DNA of 64,000 nt from Onthophagus taurus (lineage: Eukaryota; Arthropoda; Insecta; Coleoptera; Scarabaeidae): contig NC_091966.1 of the NCBI RefSeq assembly GCF_036711975.1, forward strand, positions 35,347,501 to 35,411,500, written 5' to 3'. Shown here in pieces: positions 19,440-32,994 of the stretch. Position 1 is the stretch's first letter. The number at the start of each line of letters is the position of its first letter. Both the position numbers and the translations under genes were made by a program. A model generated the notes under the pieces. It worked only from the letters and a program-made list of their open reading frames with translations. It was not told the origin of the DNA and searched no databases.

Positions 19440-21456
19440 GTAAGCATTTTATTTTTATACGCCCATCTTCTATAATATCATTTATTAAATAATTAGCATT
19501 TTGGTTTACCTTAACCTGTAATATTCAAAAACCGGCGAAACAAATATCACGAATCCTTCATTATCTTTAAACGCAAAAACTTTAACTTAAATGTTTCTAT
19601 TATCTCCGTGATATTTCTTACGAATACGCGTTTACATTGCACAATTGCGTTTCAAATTCTTATTTAAATTGCAATTCTAAGAGCAACGTGTGTAATATGA
19701 CAACAATCTTTAATTATGATTCATAACCCATTATATTCATTCATTCATTACACGTAAGACTCTTTTAAAATTTAATCTTAAATTAACTTAAGATAAAACC
19801 CAACTTCATTCATTGCTTATAAAAACACACACCTTTTCAACTCGAATATTTGCTTCTTTTTCGATTTTTGTTTATTTATACTACGGCGAAGTTACGGGTT
19901 CGTTTATTTTCTTGTTCTCGTTAAGTAATTTTAGCGATAATCCCGAAATTTTATCTGATATTTATCTAATGATAAAAAAACCTGTCAATTTTGTAACAAT
20001 AAGTTTCATTTGTATAGTATTGTTTGTGTAATAATTGTAGAAATAAGTGGTTGTTACACAAGTTGTAACATGAATGTAAAAAGTCAACAGGACAACGTCC
20101 AAAAATTATTGCATGTTAGTTTTGTAATTTAAACTAGACTTTTAAAGTTATTTTTTCAACATTATTTTGTTGGATTTTTTCCAAATAACATAACCAAATT
20201 TCACAATAAACTCAAATATTTAATATGTTTCTTGTTGTTGATAACAAAACTTAAAGGGAATAAGAAACGGTTGTGTTTGCTTAATGAAAATGTATATTTG
20301 GTCAGTAAATAAACTCGAGTATGGCAGGTGATATGTTTATGGTGATTTGATTGATATTGGAGCGAGAAAGGAAAAGCCTTATTAATTTTTTTTGGTGACC
20401 TGATTTCGTGAAATCACTTTTGTTTACATTTTTATCTTTTTATATAAATTTACTGCGTAACTCAATATCAATTTAAACAAAAATAAATAACTATATTTTT
20501 CGTAGAATGAACAAAGCACCCACAATATTAACCGTTATTTCAACCATAACAAGTTTTTTTTGTTGTTTTGAAAATAGATTGTATTCGTGTTATATTGTTA
20601 ATTGTTAATAGAAAGGTTAAAAATGAGATAACAAATTGACGTTCCGACAGTGGAAAACTCATTAGAAGCTGTCAATCTGTTCGTTCATTGAACGTTCATC
20701 AATCATATATTGTGTATATTCGGAAACAATTCTATTCTTCTCCATATATGACCTAAATTGGTTATGGCAGATTAATACGTTTACAAAATGGATTATGACG
20801 TAGCTAAATTAAAGTTTTAAAAGTGTTAAATAAATTGATTTTGTTATACAAGATGTCTCAAAAACTGTGTAAAAAGTAAAACCTCCATGTAGAAAAATAT
20901 TCGTTTAATTTCTTAGAACTTAATTAGTTGAATCTTAATTAACGAGTTTTTCAAAATCCTTTCATCAAGTTGCAACGTCACTTGTATTTAAAACTTGTGC
21001 GTGATAATTTTGCAAGGTCTTGACAAAAATATTTGATTACAAGAACTTCTAAGCATCGAACATGTGTCTGAATGTCAACATTTCTTTAAAATTTCTGCTG
21101 CTAAGTATCAGTCGAAAAATAGAACCCTCTCATCTGCGATGAAACCATCATGAAAGCTATGATTTCATAGTTAATTAGTACTGTCTGGAAACAATGTAGA
21201 AACATTGAGTATAAAATGTATAGCATGAAAATGGTGATTTTGTATAATTAGCTTTTATGGACAAGATAAGCTAAGCATTTTGCTGTATGGTAATGCCAAT
21301 GGGGACCTCAGTATCAATCCACTCTCTAAATGTGGTACTCACCAATTGATATGTTTTTCAATTGACCGATGTTAGCCACGTTGGTATGATCAGAATAACT
21401 CTGTTATTAGAAATGAATGAAATTAACGTTCTTTTTGCAACCATCGACTAGGAGCC

Positions 21457-21683
21457 TGTAGTGTGCCATGCACCACATCATTAATATTGTACGATGATGT
21501 ACAATATCATGTACAATATTTTTATTGAATTTAAAAAATTATTTTTATTCTACCACATTTTAGGTTGTTAATGGATAATTTATTTTTTTAATCTGTTTTT
21601 TGTTTTTTGTAAATTATATAACAAATCATTTTATTAAAAACAACTTTTTATGGCACACTTTGTGTGGTGCATGGCACACTACA
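21457..21683. mobile_element. 227 bp MITE with 22 bp perfect TIRs
   Basis: The left end TGTAGTGTGCCATGCACCAC and right end GTGGTGCATGGCACACTACA are perfect inverted repeats. The element is flanked by a direct GAGCC on each side (21452-21456 and 21684-21688), a plausible 5 bp target duplication. The interior is AT-rich with a small hairpin built on TGTACAATAT and has no coding capacity. The superfamily is not determined. Confidence 0.85.
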
Positions 21684-22039
21684 GAGCCAAACTATTATAA
21701 CGGAAGTTCACGCCTCGTAAGGATCGCAATTGCGCAACTCCGCAATTGCGTTGATAGCAACATCCATCTCCAATTACCGCAAGCGTTTCTGAACAGCAAT
21801 ATCCATGGAGGTTTTGTACTGGTGTCAAGTAATATGCTTCATTGACAGCACCGAATTGGGCAGCTCAGTTAATGAACAGAGGAGATATGCCAAACAAGAC
21901 GTGCATCATTAGCGTTTTTATGGTACCTATCGTCAATTAATTATGAAGTACGTTTTTTTGAAATGACATGTTGATGTACGAAAAAGGGGCACTAGACACA
22001 CCAAAGACCTTGGTAGGTACAATGATAGAGAAATTCCGG

Positions 22040-22083
22040 ACTGATATATCCAATTGATATATCCAATTCCCTGATTGGATATA
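22040..22083. repeat. Short palindrome
   Basis: GATATATCCAATT occurs twice in tandem. The second copy faces GATTGGATATATC a few bases downstream, giving a 12-13 bp stem with a tiny loop. It may be the remnant of a TIR end or just a hairpin. No function is assigned. Confidence 0.4.
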
Positions 22084-22479
22084 TCTTTTCAAAGATTTTT
22101 TTCTTTCACCAGAAATGACCCAAGACTAATAGGTCGTATGTTATTTTGATTCGGCATACTCAGTACTGCTTTAAGTATATTAAGTAGCTTTACCTCAGAC
22201 CATTGAATAGGTTTATATGTCCTGCCAACATAAAATCTGAACACTCTTAAAATAACTATTATTGTTTTTTTGTTGTTGCAATATTGCAGAGATATTTGAT
22301 CTTTTTCCAAGCGATTTGTATGGTTTGAATCGACTTTCTGGTCACGCATTAATCCGGTCTTGAAAATGATCTTGTATAAATGACTTATCTAGCTTTCAAG
22401 AGTTAACAAAGTTTTAATGGACTTTTAACAAAGTATAAAAACGTTAGGAATGTTTCGAAAGACATTGTTTATATACAGA

Positions 22480-22830
22480 TACCAAAGAAATATACGCTTT
22501 TATTGGCATACTATGAGTACAGACGGTCAGCTGAAGTACAGACGTCTAAATATGTAAATACTAAAGAGCTTTAGGCTAATTCGAGTTTCTAATGATGTTA
22601 CAGGAGCGATTTCATCTTTTATTAAGTGCTCTAAGATTTGACGATGCCAATGATAGAAACAAAGCGATAATACTTGACAATTTGGCTCCTATTCTGTAAA
22701 TATTTAAAAAGTTACCTAGTTAGCACAAATTACCAAGTTGGGGAACACTGCACAGTATATGAAATGTTAGAAACCTTTAGAGGGCATTGTTTGGAGAACA
22801 ACATCTCATTACAAAACAGTTTTTAATTTG
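22480..22830 (+). mobile_element. piggyBac transposase relic
   Basis: Across frames the + strand reads TDTKEIYAFIGIL, then ERFHLLLSALRFDDANDRNK with DNLAPIL directly after, then in another frame EMLETFRGHCLENN. The order matches piggyBac transposases: E(I)..F.G.L, then RF..LL..LRFDD...R, then DKLAPI, then DE.L..FRGRC (part of the DDE domain). Here the catalytic-block D is lost and several stops and shifts interrupt it. No TTAA-flanked ends were found, so it is an internal fragment. Confidence 0.72.
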
Positions 22831-23518
22831 GTAGTTCAAAAAAAGATTTTGTTGTCACTGTGACTCCTTCATTATTGTATAGGTGCGCTTGATGATGTCA
22901 TAAGTCGAAATATGGAATACAATGAAATACATTGGAATTATTTTTATTTCTAGTATGTTATTATATTGAAATATCGGTGGAAACGGATTAAACATTTGTG
23001 AAGTGTTATGAAGTCGACACTCAGATTTAATTATTTTAGCAGTAGAAAACTGAATCAAAAGTTTTCAGTGTGTGTTCCGACATGTTATAATACATGTTTT
23101 TTTTTTAATTTGGTACTGTTCTCTTAATTTAATAGATGCTTTCGGTTGTTTTAAAAGGTAAAGTATCCTGCAATGTGGCTCAAAATGTATTTCTGTTTAA
23201 AAACTCCAGGTACTTTGAGCGTACCTACAAAATTCAATGCCCAACAATACTAAAAAGGATAATGTTGTAAATATTACCTTTTCTGGAAAATGTGTTGAAT
23301 GCTCAAATACCTGCGCTTATTACCTGCAGGTATTTGGGCCTTATTCTGTCGAAACTAAAATACTTTAATACTTTAATGAGTTGTCACTTCAAAATGCAGC
23401 ATCACTTTACCTGAACACGCTCTGATTTTTCTGCATATAAGTTTCTACACTAAATAGAGATAAATTGGTATAATATTGTGTAATCAATTCGTGATCAAAA
23501 TAAATCCTGAATCCATTT

Positions 23519-23558
23519 CCTGAAAATGCCCTAATTAGTACCGAAACCGGTCATCCTT
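23519..23558 (+). repeat. Penelope-type terminal motif, degenerate
   Basis: CCTGAAAATGCC...TACCGAAACCGGTCAT has the same layout and spacing as 43591-43630 (CCTGAAGATGCC...GTTGAAACCGGTAGT). The GAAACCGGT part fits the end of the hammerhead-like core in Penelope elements. The CTGAAAA lacks the G needed for a catalytic CUGANGA. Confidence 0.35.
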
Positions 23559-24228
23559 AAAAAAAAACAAATAATCTATTTAAATTTTTGCTTTAATTTT
23601 AGGAATTAATGGTTTTTGTAGTAAATTATTCATTAACTCATAACCTAAAAATCAATCATATTAGATCGTAACTAAAAAAAAATTTTTTTTTCATCATTCT
23701 TTTTCTGCTTTAGTTTTAATTTTTTGTAGTAAAACTAGGACGTGGTTTCCTTTACTTTCACTGTGCACAACGTTGATCGATAAAAAGGAACAATGGATAA
23801 AATGCCTCAGTGGAAAAGCAAGAACAATATACAATCTTGCCAAGTAATTTTTTCGCTGCTTGTTCATTTTTTGTGTTAATAAATAAAACGAAAAGAATGG
23901 TTTCATACAAGTTTTTAATTCGGTTCTAAAAATTCTAAAAAGAAAGTACTGCTAGTAGATTCATTCTTAAATTTGTTAAGGTAGGAGGTAATCAATTTTA
24001 TTTTTAGCTAAACCATACTTTAACAGCAGCAGGAAAGAACTGCATATAACGTTTTAAGAACATCTGGTTTCTGTAGAGTGCACCTTTTATTATAAATAGT
24101 CCAACTCGAAGTGTTTTTCATGTACCCAGAATTAGTTATTTGAAATTTCTGTAGTTTCTCCAATTCGATTTTATGCTCATTTTCGTGATTTCGATGGTAA
24201 TCATAACGAATTGTTTATTTTGTTTTAG

Positions 24229-24270
24229 GTTTACGATCCTCAACGCTGCTGATGGGATTTTACACGAAAG
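24229..24270 (+). other. 42-nt microexon candidate, 5' region of TMCC
   Basis: A strong acceptor (TTTATTTTGTTTTAG) and a strong donor (GTACGT) bracket 42 bp. In one frame it reads FTILNAADGILHE and would join at R to a downstream exon that starts G-CTA-GGT-GCG-ATG (29649). It could be a 5' UTR or coding microexon. No transcript evidence is available here. Confidence 0.4.
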
Positions 24271-24649
24271 GTACGTTTCAACGATTTCATAAATCCAATT
24301 AAATGCGGCGCTAAGAATGTATATTAACGTGATTCATTGGGTCTCGCCGTTGTGTGTATGTGTAATGTTCGTTCTTAGTCATCGTCATCGGTGCTTGTAT
24401 CTTTTGAGAACAAAGAGTAATTTATAAATAAGTAATTTAAAGGTCCTTCTGTATCTTAAAAGGATTTCTGAAAACGGTGGCGAAATCTTTTAAGAATCAC
24501 TTTGGTATTATTTATAGTAATATAACTTGAGTTTTGATAATCTGTTTACTATCGATGAGATATCTTATAACAATCATGTAATAAAATGGTGAGTTTTCTA
24601 TAGAAATTAAAATGTTACTCAACAAACGAGATTAAAGTTTTGAATGGAA

Positions 24650-24925
24650 CTAGAATCGCCATAGAGCGCGCACTGTCGCTGACTAATCTCGGTAGATTTT
24701 GCGTCGAGACAAACCGCAGTTTTTGTAGAGGCTTTGAAATGAACGGAACGTGCTCTACGAAAGTTCTGGATCGCTCGGTATCTCCTCCGACATAACGCGC
24801 CGCGATAAACCACAGCAACTCGTGTGCTCTAGTTTTTAGTTCATATTTCTTTATGACTTAATCGGTTCAGTTTGCCTTTTGTCTACTTCTCAAACACTAA
24901 AGATGCAAATCTTAAATCTTTTTGT
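24650..24925 (+). promoter_or_regulatory. Candidate alternative promoter and first exon of TMCC
   Basis: A GC-richer island at 24650-24830 stands out from its AT-rich surroundings. It is followed by an initiator match TCAGTT at 24867-24872. An exon from there would carry ATG at 24903 (MQILNLF) and end at 24925 with a perfect GTAAGT donor, in phase 2. That phase fits the TMCC acceptor at 44995. No TATA box is seen at the right distance. Confidence 0.45.
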
Positions 24926-27900
24926 GTAAGTATTTTTAAAATTTCACTCATTAAAACCTTTTTACTCCGTCTTTTTTACTCGAATAAATTTACTTCTTAA
25001 TTTGTTTACAGATTAACTATATTCTTTTATAATTACTTTTTTATGGTTCTTCTAAAAATAAGCATTTAAGTAGTGTGGTATGTAGTTGATAAGAAGCTAC
25101 GTGGTTGTTGCTAAAAATCTTTGACCTAACGATAACCTAACAGGAACTGTACTTAGCCTATAAGAGCCGATGACTTCACGATAACTTTGTTTTGAAAGTT
25201 TTTCTTTTGAGGTCGAAAAGAATTCTACGCACTTTGATTACGTACTTTTTTTTTTGAATATTTCTTTTTACGAGATAAACAAGGTTATTTATATCTTCCA
25301 GGAAGTCTTCTTAAAAAATCGTAACTTACTTACTAATATTTTCTGGGAAGGTGTATCATATGTTTAATGTATTTTTTGTTAGTAATGGTGTTGTGGTCGG
25401 CTTGTACTCGTTACAAAACGGTAATAGAATAATGAGAGACAATAAATAAATGGTTCTGGAAAAAGAGCACGTAGTTATAAATAGATCATTGTTGTTTGAA
25501 TATAAATTTTTGGATTACATTTTACAATCATAACTTAATTTTTAAAGTGTTCCTTACTATTAACAACAAATTGATATAAAATTGTTAAGTGCACAAAACG
25601 AGAACACAAAATTCAATAATTATTAAATCTGAATATATTTTGGTGCAATACCAGAATATAAAATAAACCCATTCAAAAGAGAAACCAGAAAAATTAAAAC
25701 ACTTGAATTAAAAATATAAAATTTTTGAAAGGGTAAATATGATCAGTGGGGGAATAGGAGTACGAAGTGAACAAGGATGCAAAACTTGCTACATAATTTA
25801 GCTCCCGCGTCCACAAAATGGATTACTTTTTAAAAAGGGAAACCGGATATTATAAAACATGCACATCTTGAAATATAAAATAATCCATCCGCATAATTCG
25901 ATTAATGAAATTAAAAAAAGTAATTTATGTTTTTGGGAGGGAATGGGAATATGGCCTAAACAGGATGGGGTGTGTAACGGGATGTGTACATCTCCGGATG
26001 ATGGTTTATACGTCCAAACCGGTGAAATTAAAATCTCATTAATGGAACTTCATTAACAATTAAAAATCGTTGGGTGAAACAAAAATTTTATTCGAAAACC
26101 TTTTAATTTTTCTGGTGATACTTAAAACTCGTTCTGAAAATCTCGTGCCTTCTAAAAATTTCTAGATTTGCGGGATTTAGGAAACTTCTTGATGGGGGCA
26201 AGTAGAACGCCCAAAACCTTTTAAATAATAACTCTTAACTTTAGTCCTTAGCTTTTTCAAAAACTTTTTCCGGAACACTTCGGACATGAAGTACCCCGGT
26301 AAAATATTCAACTCTTTGAAAAAAATATCGGCACAATCAACTAAAATTTCGTAAAACAAAAAACTTGATTTTTAGAACTATGATTTTTTTCCAAAATAAT
26401 ACTGAGTTTGATAAGTTCTTGTGAAAGAACTTGGTAATGAAGTTACTAAGGGTTAAATAAAGTTATTGCATAAGAACTTCTGCACGTTTTTAGTTGTTTC
26501 CCTTAAAATTATTGTCTTTGTGTTTGGAAGATAGAAAATACAGAAAAATTCTAGAATTGCTATTAAGACGCGAAATCGTAAACTTAATATTAAAAAAGTT
26601 TTGCGTAGTTTTCAGTTCTTATTCGAGGATTCGGAACGTTACTCAACATGTGTTCATTATTGTGGTTAACAGCGACATGCTTCCTTCAACGTGGTTTTTC
26701 TCAATGGCAGCGTGAAGTGAAATGGGTATTTGCCGTTTTAATTCAGAATGCGCCTCTGTTGACGTTCCTCATCGTTTTATCTATAACAAATGTTGTGTGA
26801 AGTAATCTTATAATGAATGATTCCATTTCATTTTCAACAAACATGCTTTCTCATAACGGACAACTTTTAGTATTTTCTCAGCCTCGTTGACGTTTTTTTA
26901 ACGCAACCCACCGGACAATCACGAAACATAGAAACTTTTCTATCGCTACCTTCCACATATTCCAAAATATCTTTATAGTAGACATTCGATAGCCGACCTA
27001 TTCCTAGTCAGTTCCCCAAGCTTTTATTACCAAGATCTAATTTAAACAAATTATTCTCGACACAGTTTTTCACTGATTGTTCCATGGATAAAAAGTTCGT
27101 TTTTATGGTACAGTAATTATAAATCTAAATTACATTAAATAATTAATTATCACACTACAAAATCAACCTTTAGCTTAATTCGTAAGCTTTTTCTTTTTTC
27201 GATTTAAATGAAAATCCAAAATTTACTAATTTTGAATTCTGTCCTGCATTACAATAATTTTCATAGTAAATTTCTGCGTTGTTATGTTTCTATTACATTT
27301 GATGTTATTTTTTACAGTACTTGAATGTTTCTGGTTCGATGCTTGATAAATTTGAGACAGACTTATTTACGTTTGGTTTCTGTGTTAATCTTTATAAACC
27401 TCTTCATGTTCAACAAATAATTTATTAACATCTTGCTAGAGTCTGACAGCTCGTTCAACATTCAGGTTGTTTTATACAAAATATTCACTTGTATCAACAT
27501 CATTTAGTTATTCCTCAGAATGCCAACTCTTCAAAATCATCTCATCTGGTTGGATGTGCCAATTTAGTATCTGCGAATGCGGATATATGACAGTTAGTTT
27601 ATATAATTCCTTGAAAATCGGGATTCTTCCTCAGTCTATAGGCTGCAATAAATAAATCGTGTTTTTTTGCTAAAAGTACCATTAATACATTTTTGAGTTG
27701 TAAACTGTGAAGGTAATACAGTTGAAGGTGTCAACTTCTTTTATTTAAATACACTTAAACTTCTGCCACAAAAGAAATCTGTGATACATATATTCTTCGA
27801 TGCTTTAATGTCACCAATCAGACCAACCCGGAAGTGTAGGACGACAATAATACCAGTATTAGTTAGTTATAGGATATTGTTGTGCAAAACAAAAGATCGA

Positions 27901-28089
27901 CTTTGTTTAAGTCAAGTAACCATGACCATTATAAATCGGACATGTAAAGTTTATGCCAAAGCAAGAATCAGCAAAAAAGCAGTTTTAAGCTTGTTTCTGA
28001 AAAAAGTTGCAACATGGAATTCGAAACGCCAAACAATATTTTAATATAGACCCACGGAAATTTCTGGTTTTAGTTTTATTTCTAATAAC

Positions 28090-28372
28090 ACCCACCGTGA
28101 AACGAAGTTATATTTATTGATCACTCTTTGCGTCGTTGTTAAATTTGGTTCACGACCGAAAATTCCACGAAGCTTGCTTTTGGTTAAACGTAACTTTCTT
28201 CATTTTTGTAATGGCTTTTCACAATGATAACGCGTTGTTTCTTTATGTAGCACTCCACAATTAATAATCGGAACCATCGCAGATGACTGCTGTCAAGTTT
28301 CAGAGCTGTCACTTGCACAGACAAAAAAATAGCGCAAAATTTTAATGGGCACTCTTATTGAAACACCTTTAA
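28090..28372 (-). mobile_element. Mariner/IS630-like transposon relic, N-terminal end
   Basis: The minus strand begins with GGTGTTTCAATAAGAGTGCC, typical of a transposon terminus. It then reads, with stops, KKQRVIIVKSHYKNEESYV and ASFVEFSVVNQI, like the N-terminal helix-turn-helix (DUF4817-type) of insect mariner-like transposases (usual form '..R.FIV..HYKN.ESY'). No DDE part follows. It is in the same orientation as the C-terminal relic at 38290, but ten kilobases away. Confidence 0.58.
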
Positions 28373-29648
28373 ATGATCTAATATTTCATTTGGATGTGTT
28401 TGGGACTCAAGTTCTTAAATCGATATATCAATATATTTGTCTAGGCACGCTACTGGGCTGCATGTAGTAATGTTATCTAAGTAAGAGGGTAGCCACGGAT
28501 TGTATTTGCCAATCAATCAACAATTTTATTTCCTTCAGTGTATTACTTTTAATAAATAGCTTTTTCTCTTCAATAAGTAAGCATTTCAATCGATATAAAA
28601 CGGAATTGTTTTTATGGATGTTTGGGTTTTTCTCTGGCAGTACTCTAATATAGAAAGTCCAACAAGGATTCTCTAAGGCGCTTGATTTTAGTGTTAAAAT
28701 CTATCCTAAAAAATCTTTCGATCACGCCAAATTCAAACGCGTTACAATCATTATTACATGCAGCATAGTGTGCTAAATACCTGATTGCGTCTCATTCAGC
28801 CGAGTTTGCTTTTAGATATAACACTCAATCATGCTATCCTTATAAAATGAAACCGTTTACTCTGCATATTTATGAGGCTATATAAAAATTAAATGCTTCT
28901 TACTTTGCTATTCCAAAACAAATACCTTTTTAATTCTTTTTAGAGTTGGCTTGAGTTGTTGATTTATATGTAGATTATTTCTTTTAAATCTTTGCAATTT
29001 GTTAAATCTAAGAGTAGGAAATTTGTGTACGATGCACGTATGCCAGCTGTCAGGAAAAATCAGTCTATATTTAAGAAGCAGGCTTTCTATACGCATTTAG
29101 TTGAAATTTTCAAGTAAGGAAAGTCTATAAATATTAAAATAATTTTTTTTGAACAATCTGCATGTTGATTGTTACTTTGGTATAATTCGGCAAATACTTG
29201 TTATTTAATTTTAAAACTTAAAGATTTTTGTTTCTAACATTAGTTATTGAAAATTATATGATCTCGTTTTGTGTATTTGCCACGTCAAAATTACCATATT
29301 AATTCTTTTATTGCTTAAAGACTTGAGATCTAATCGTTTCCCCGAGACTAGTTTAAAATACTTGTATTTTAGGGTGGTATTCACAGTTAGCTCTTCCAAG
29401 ACGCTTAAAAGGATTCTGGTCGACCTCAATTGTGATCATAAATTTTTGACAACCCAACCATATATTGTTGGTAACTTTTGACATAATTTCCACACTACAG
29501 AGTGGTTCAACCGACTTAAAGTTCTCTTGAACGGACTGCTTAATGAATGCAAAACAGTTTTTTAAACTACTAAACAAATGCTTAATTTTTAAACGTTATG
29601 CGATAAATAAATTTAAAAACAATAAATTAAGATCAAATATTTATTTAG

Positions 29649-29805
29649 GCTAGGTGCGATGGACAGTTTGCACGTATCTGGCCAACAATCGGGTAGCAAA
29701 ACATCAAGTCGAAGCACTTCCCCATGCAGACCTCGAAGCTCAGAGTACCAAGTTCGTGGTCATCACATGAAATCTTTAAGTCATGGTTCGGCAGATAGTA
29801 CTAAG
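29649..29805 (+). other. Candidate alternative coding exon of TMCC
   Basis: An acceptor (TTTATTTAG at 29648) is followed by ATG at 29659 and 49 open codons ending at AAG with a GTAAAT donor at 29806. The product is Ser-, Arg- and His-rich (MDSLHVSGQQSGSKTSSRST, PCRPRSSEYQVRGHH), like the low-complexity N-termini of TMCC proteins. It ends in phase 0 and would join at 45012 (SQQDVM) in frame. Supporting evidence is splice signals and phase only. Confidence 0.5.
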
Positions 29806-30245
29806 GTAAATTTAATAAATCAAAATTTTTTTATTACAAAATTATCACATCATCTACGTCAAACACACAAAAAAATCATTTCAAAAATTGGCATACATTT
29901 TTTTTGTAATTTGAAAAAGCACTTCCACTGCACTTGAAAATGGGGTTTTAATATTTTATTTTTCGATTACATTTCGGGTCCAACTTTAAAAATGTTCTAA
30001 AAATGAGCTTAAACGCATAAATATTTCCAGGAGCAAAATTCCGATTCATCTCTTAATCATAAAATAAGAAATACATCGTTGTCACTGTTTCTTCCAAGAT
30101 TCTAAGTGATACAACCGATTCGCCAAATATATCTACTTGGGGATTTCTCAAAAACTTTCGTCACATCGCGTATTATACCTTTATTAACCGTTGTTGACCG
30201 ACGTCGAAACGATTAATTTTAAAAGCGCAAGTCCAACTTGGATCT

Positions 30246-30767
30246 TATCCAATCAGCTGCGTTATACATAAACAAAACAGTACAGGAAAAAATTGATTCG
30301 TGTTATTGTGCCAAATTCTTTGCAACTACGTGTGTACAATTTGGAATTTGAATAGTATAAATTTTAAAATAACTTGGCGAAACTATAATTAACTATAATT
30401 ATTTTATAGAATTCACCGTGTATTAACATTAATTTTACATTGAAATAGTAGGTTTAAAATGCGTGGGTGGTACCGGAAGTGTCTTTTGAACAACGGCGTC
30501 TTTACATGAACAATGCACCACTCTTCCGGTGTTGGGTTATTAGGGCGTTTGTTGCACAAGTCCGCGTCCGCTTTTTAACATTCTTTTCCTCCTTTTCTTT
30601 TTTGTCATTTTCATGCTTTTTTTTTCTTTTTCGTCATTCTCCACCATGAAGTATTTTGCACGCGCAGCTTTTTCTTTCGTCATCCTCTTTCATTATTTTT
30701 TCACGCTTTGTTGAGGAAAGCGTGCGTCCGCAAAGTCTTTCGGGTCGTGGCCTTTCCGGGTCACGAG
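30246..30767 (+). promoter_or_regulatory. Candidate alternative promoter and 5' UTR exon
   Basis: A CCAAT box (TCCAATCAGC, 30250) precedes sequence that changes to pyrimidine- and CG-richer composition (30440-30780). This ends in CACGAG followed by a GTGAGG donor at 30768. ATG frames inside are short, so it would be untranslated. Its position fits an alternative start of TMCC. Confidence 0.35.
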
Positions 30768-32886
30768 GTGAGGGTTCTTTTAGTAGACTTTAATTTCTCG
30801 TCGATAGCTTTTACGATGACTGACTCGTTAGTTAAATGCATTAATTAACAAGTTTCTTTAAATTTGCAATTCATTTTATTTATACTTTTTATCAAATGAG
30901 TCAAGTGACGTGGTTTGTGTTTAACGTAAGTGGTTCAAAGTGCGATATTAGTCGCGATTGAGTGTTTTAATTGAGGAAATTTATCTTTTTTCTACTTCCG
31001 TGATGTTTTTTTTAAGTGACTTTCACTTGAAATTGGATACGTCCACGTAAAGTAGAACTAAAATGGCAAGACTAATTAGATTAATTGTATTGAATGTGAT
31101 TAGGAATTGACAAAGTTTCTCAGAAAATAAGAGAAATTGTTTGATTTAAAAAATTATTTTAAATCCTGACCTAGATTGCAACTACTTTATTATACACGTC
31201 TGTACAATCTTGTACTGATTAAATCTGTACAGCAAATGGTAATGAGAGATATGTTCAAAAATTGATAATTAACTCTACTTTAGATTAGGTTTTTTAAACG
31301 GAATGAAAGTTCCTGGAAATTAGAAATATTCAATAAATACGGATTAATTCTAATTTTATAACCGTAAAACATTCCTCAATTTGCAATACTTTCTTTAAAA
31401 AATTTGAAAGTTAGTTATGACAAAAAATTATAATTATTTCTGTTTTATTTAGCTCTCAAATAAATTATTTATTGACATAATCTTAATAACTCGGAGAAAC
31501 AATATTGATCGTTATTCTCATTGATTTTTCTTATCTATATTTATAACTTATTCTAAACACCGCAACCTTCTCCAAAACTTTCAAATTGTGCATATTATTA
31601 TCATCCAGATACAAATGCTATGTATTCAGTTTATCGCATAAATAAGCTAATGTTTGCCAAAATTCGAATTCGGCAAGATAACTAAAGATTTCATGACCTT
31701 TCCCATATAAGAAAATGTTAATTTTTTGATGTAACTGATGTAGTAAAAAGTTTTTGCTGTTATGTGAAAATTGTGCAATGGAAATTTTTATTTGCCGAGA
31801 TAGTATAAAGAATGGAAATAATTTCGATTTTCTTGACATTCTTTACATTACTCCTCCTAAAACACTCAACGATCGTACGCCGAGATACCTTGGCAAAACT
31901 ACGCGAGGCTAAAATATCTCTCCACATTCTCCTCCCTTATCTAAATGACCAATATTGATCGGAATATTGCTGGGGCCTAAGCGAAATTCATTGTTTTGTT
32001 ATAAATACCTTTGAATAATATTTGGAGAATAACTTACCACCGTTTCGAATCCCTCCCTGCTTTCAAACTAATGGGGTAAAACTGCAACGTATTTATTTAC
32101 ATCTTCTTTACGAAAATAACCTTTTTCCATGTCTATTATTATCATCGTCATATTTGCTAAACGAAAAATAAGCCTAACAATAACAACAATTTCATCTCGA
32201 TATTTTGATGAGTTAATGTTAACCGTTTGATTTATGTTTTAAACGTAAACTGATTTTTTTTTCTTTCAGGAATAAATCAAATAAAATAGATCAAAATCGA
32301 TTGATCTATTTTTAGTTACATAAATCCAGTTACAAATTTTAAAATCACCAATATATTTTAATGTTATGAAAATCTTACTAACAGAGAGACATCGCAGTTA
32401 ACACTTCATACTTGTACAGAGTAACATAACTACCTAGCATATGCTGCATCTGTTATACAGTCTTAATTGAATATCTTCGTATTATCTTGATTGCATATTG
32501 CACCGCAATATTGGCTCCTTTGTCTAGCGTCCGAGTAATTATCCCAATGGGTTTCTAATCTAACATCATCTGCTACGCTCTAATTATGTTTACGTATTGT
32601 TTGACGTGGTATAGACCCAAATAATTGTATTTTTGAATGTACAGCGTTTGCTAACCCTTTTACATCGAAAAAAAATCGTCATTTTTCCTAGTTAATTTAC
32701 AAACGACAACTATACAGATATATGTATATACGAAAACTATCGAACAAACCTCCCATATGAGAATTGTAGTATTTTACAGCAATTGACCAGGTGACATCAT
32801 TATTATTTCCGTCTTTTTGCGTGCGCTGTATTGGCAAAATACACTACCTTATTATCTTACCATTCGAATATCCTTTTAGTGTTGAT

Positions 32887-32994
32887 TATATAAAACTCGT
32901 TATCTCCTTTTTGCGTTGATTTATCACGTAACGAAAAAATTTTTGGGGAAGTCCTTTCTGTTAGCGCGATTATTACTATGCCGCAATCAGACAG
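32887..32994 (+). promoter_or_regulatory. TATA-type promoter and short first exon candidate
   Basis: TATATAAAA at 32887 is a good TATA box, predicting a start near 32918. A leader of ~60 nt then reaches ATG 32978 (MPQSD) and a CAG/GTGCGT donor after 32994. This gives a phase 2 end that fits the TMCC acceptor at 44995. A second donor-like GTAAGT lies at ~33018. Transcript data would be needed to prove it. Confidence 0.42.
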
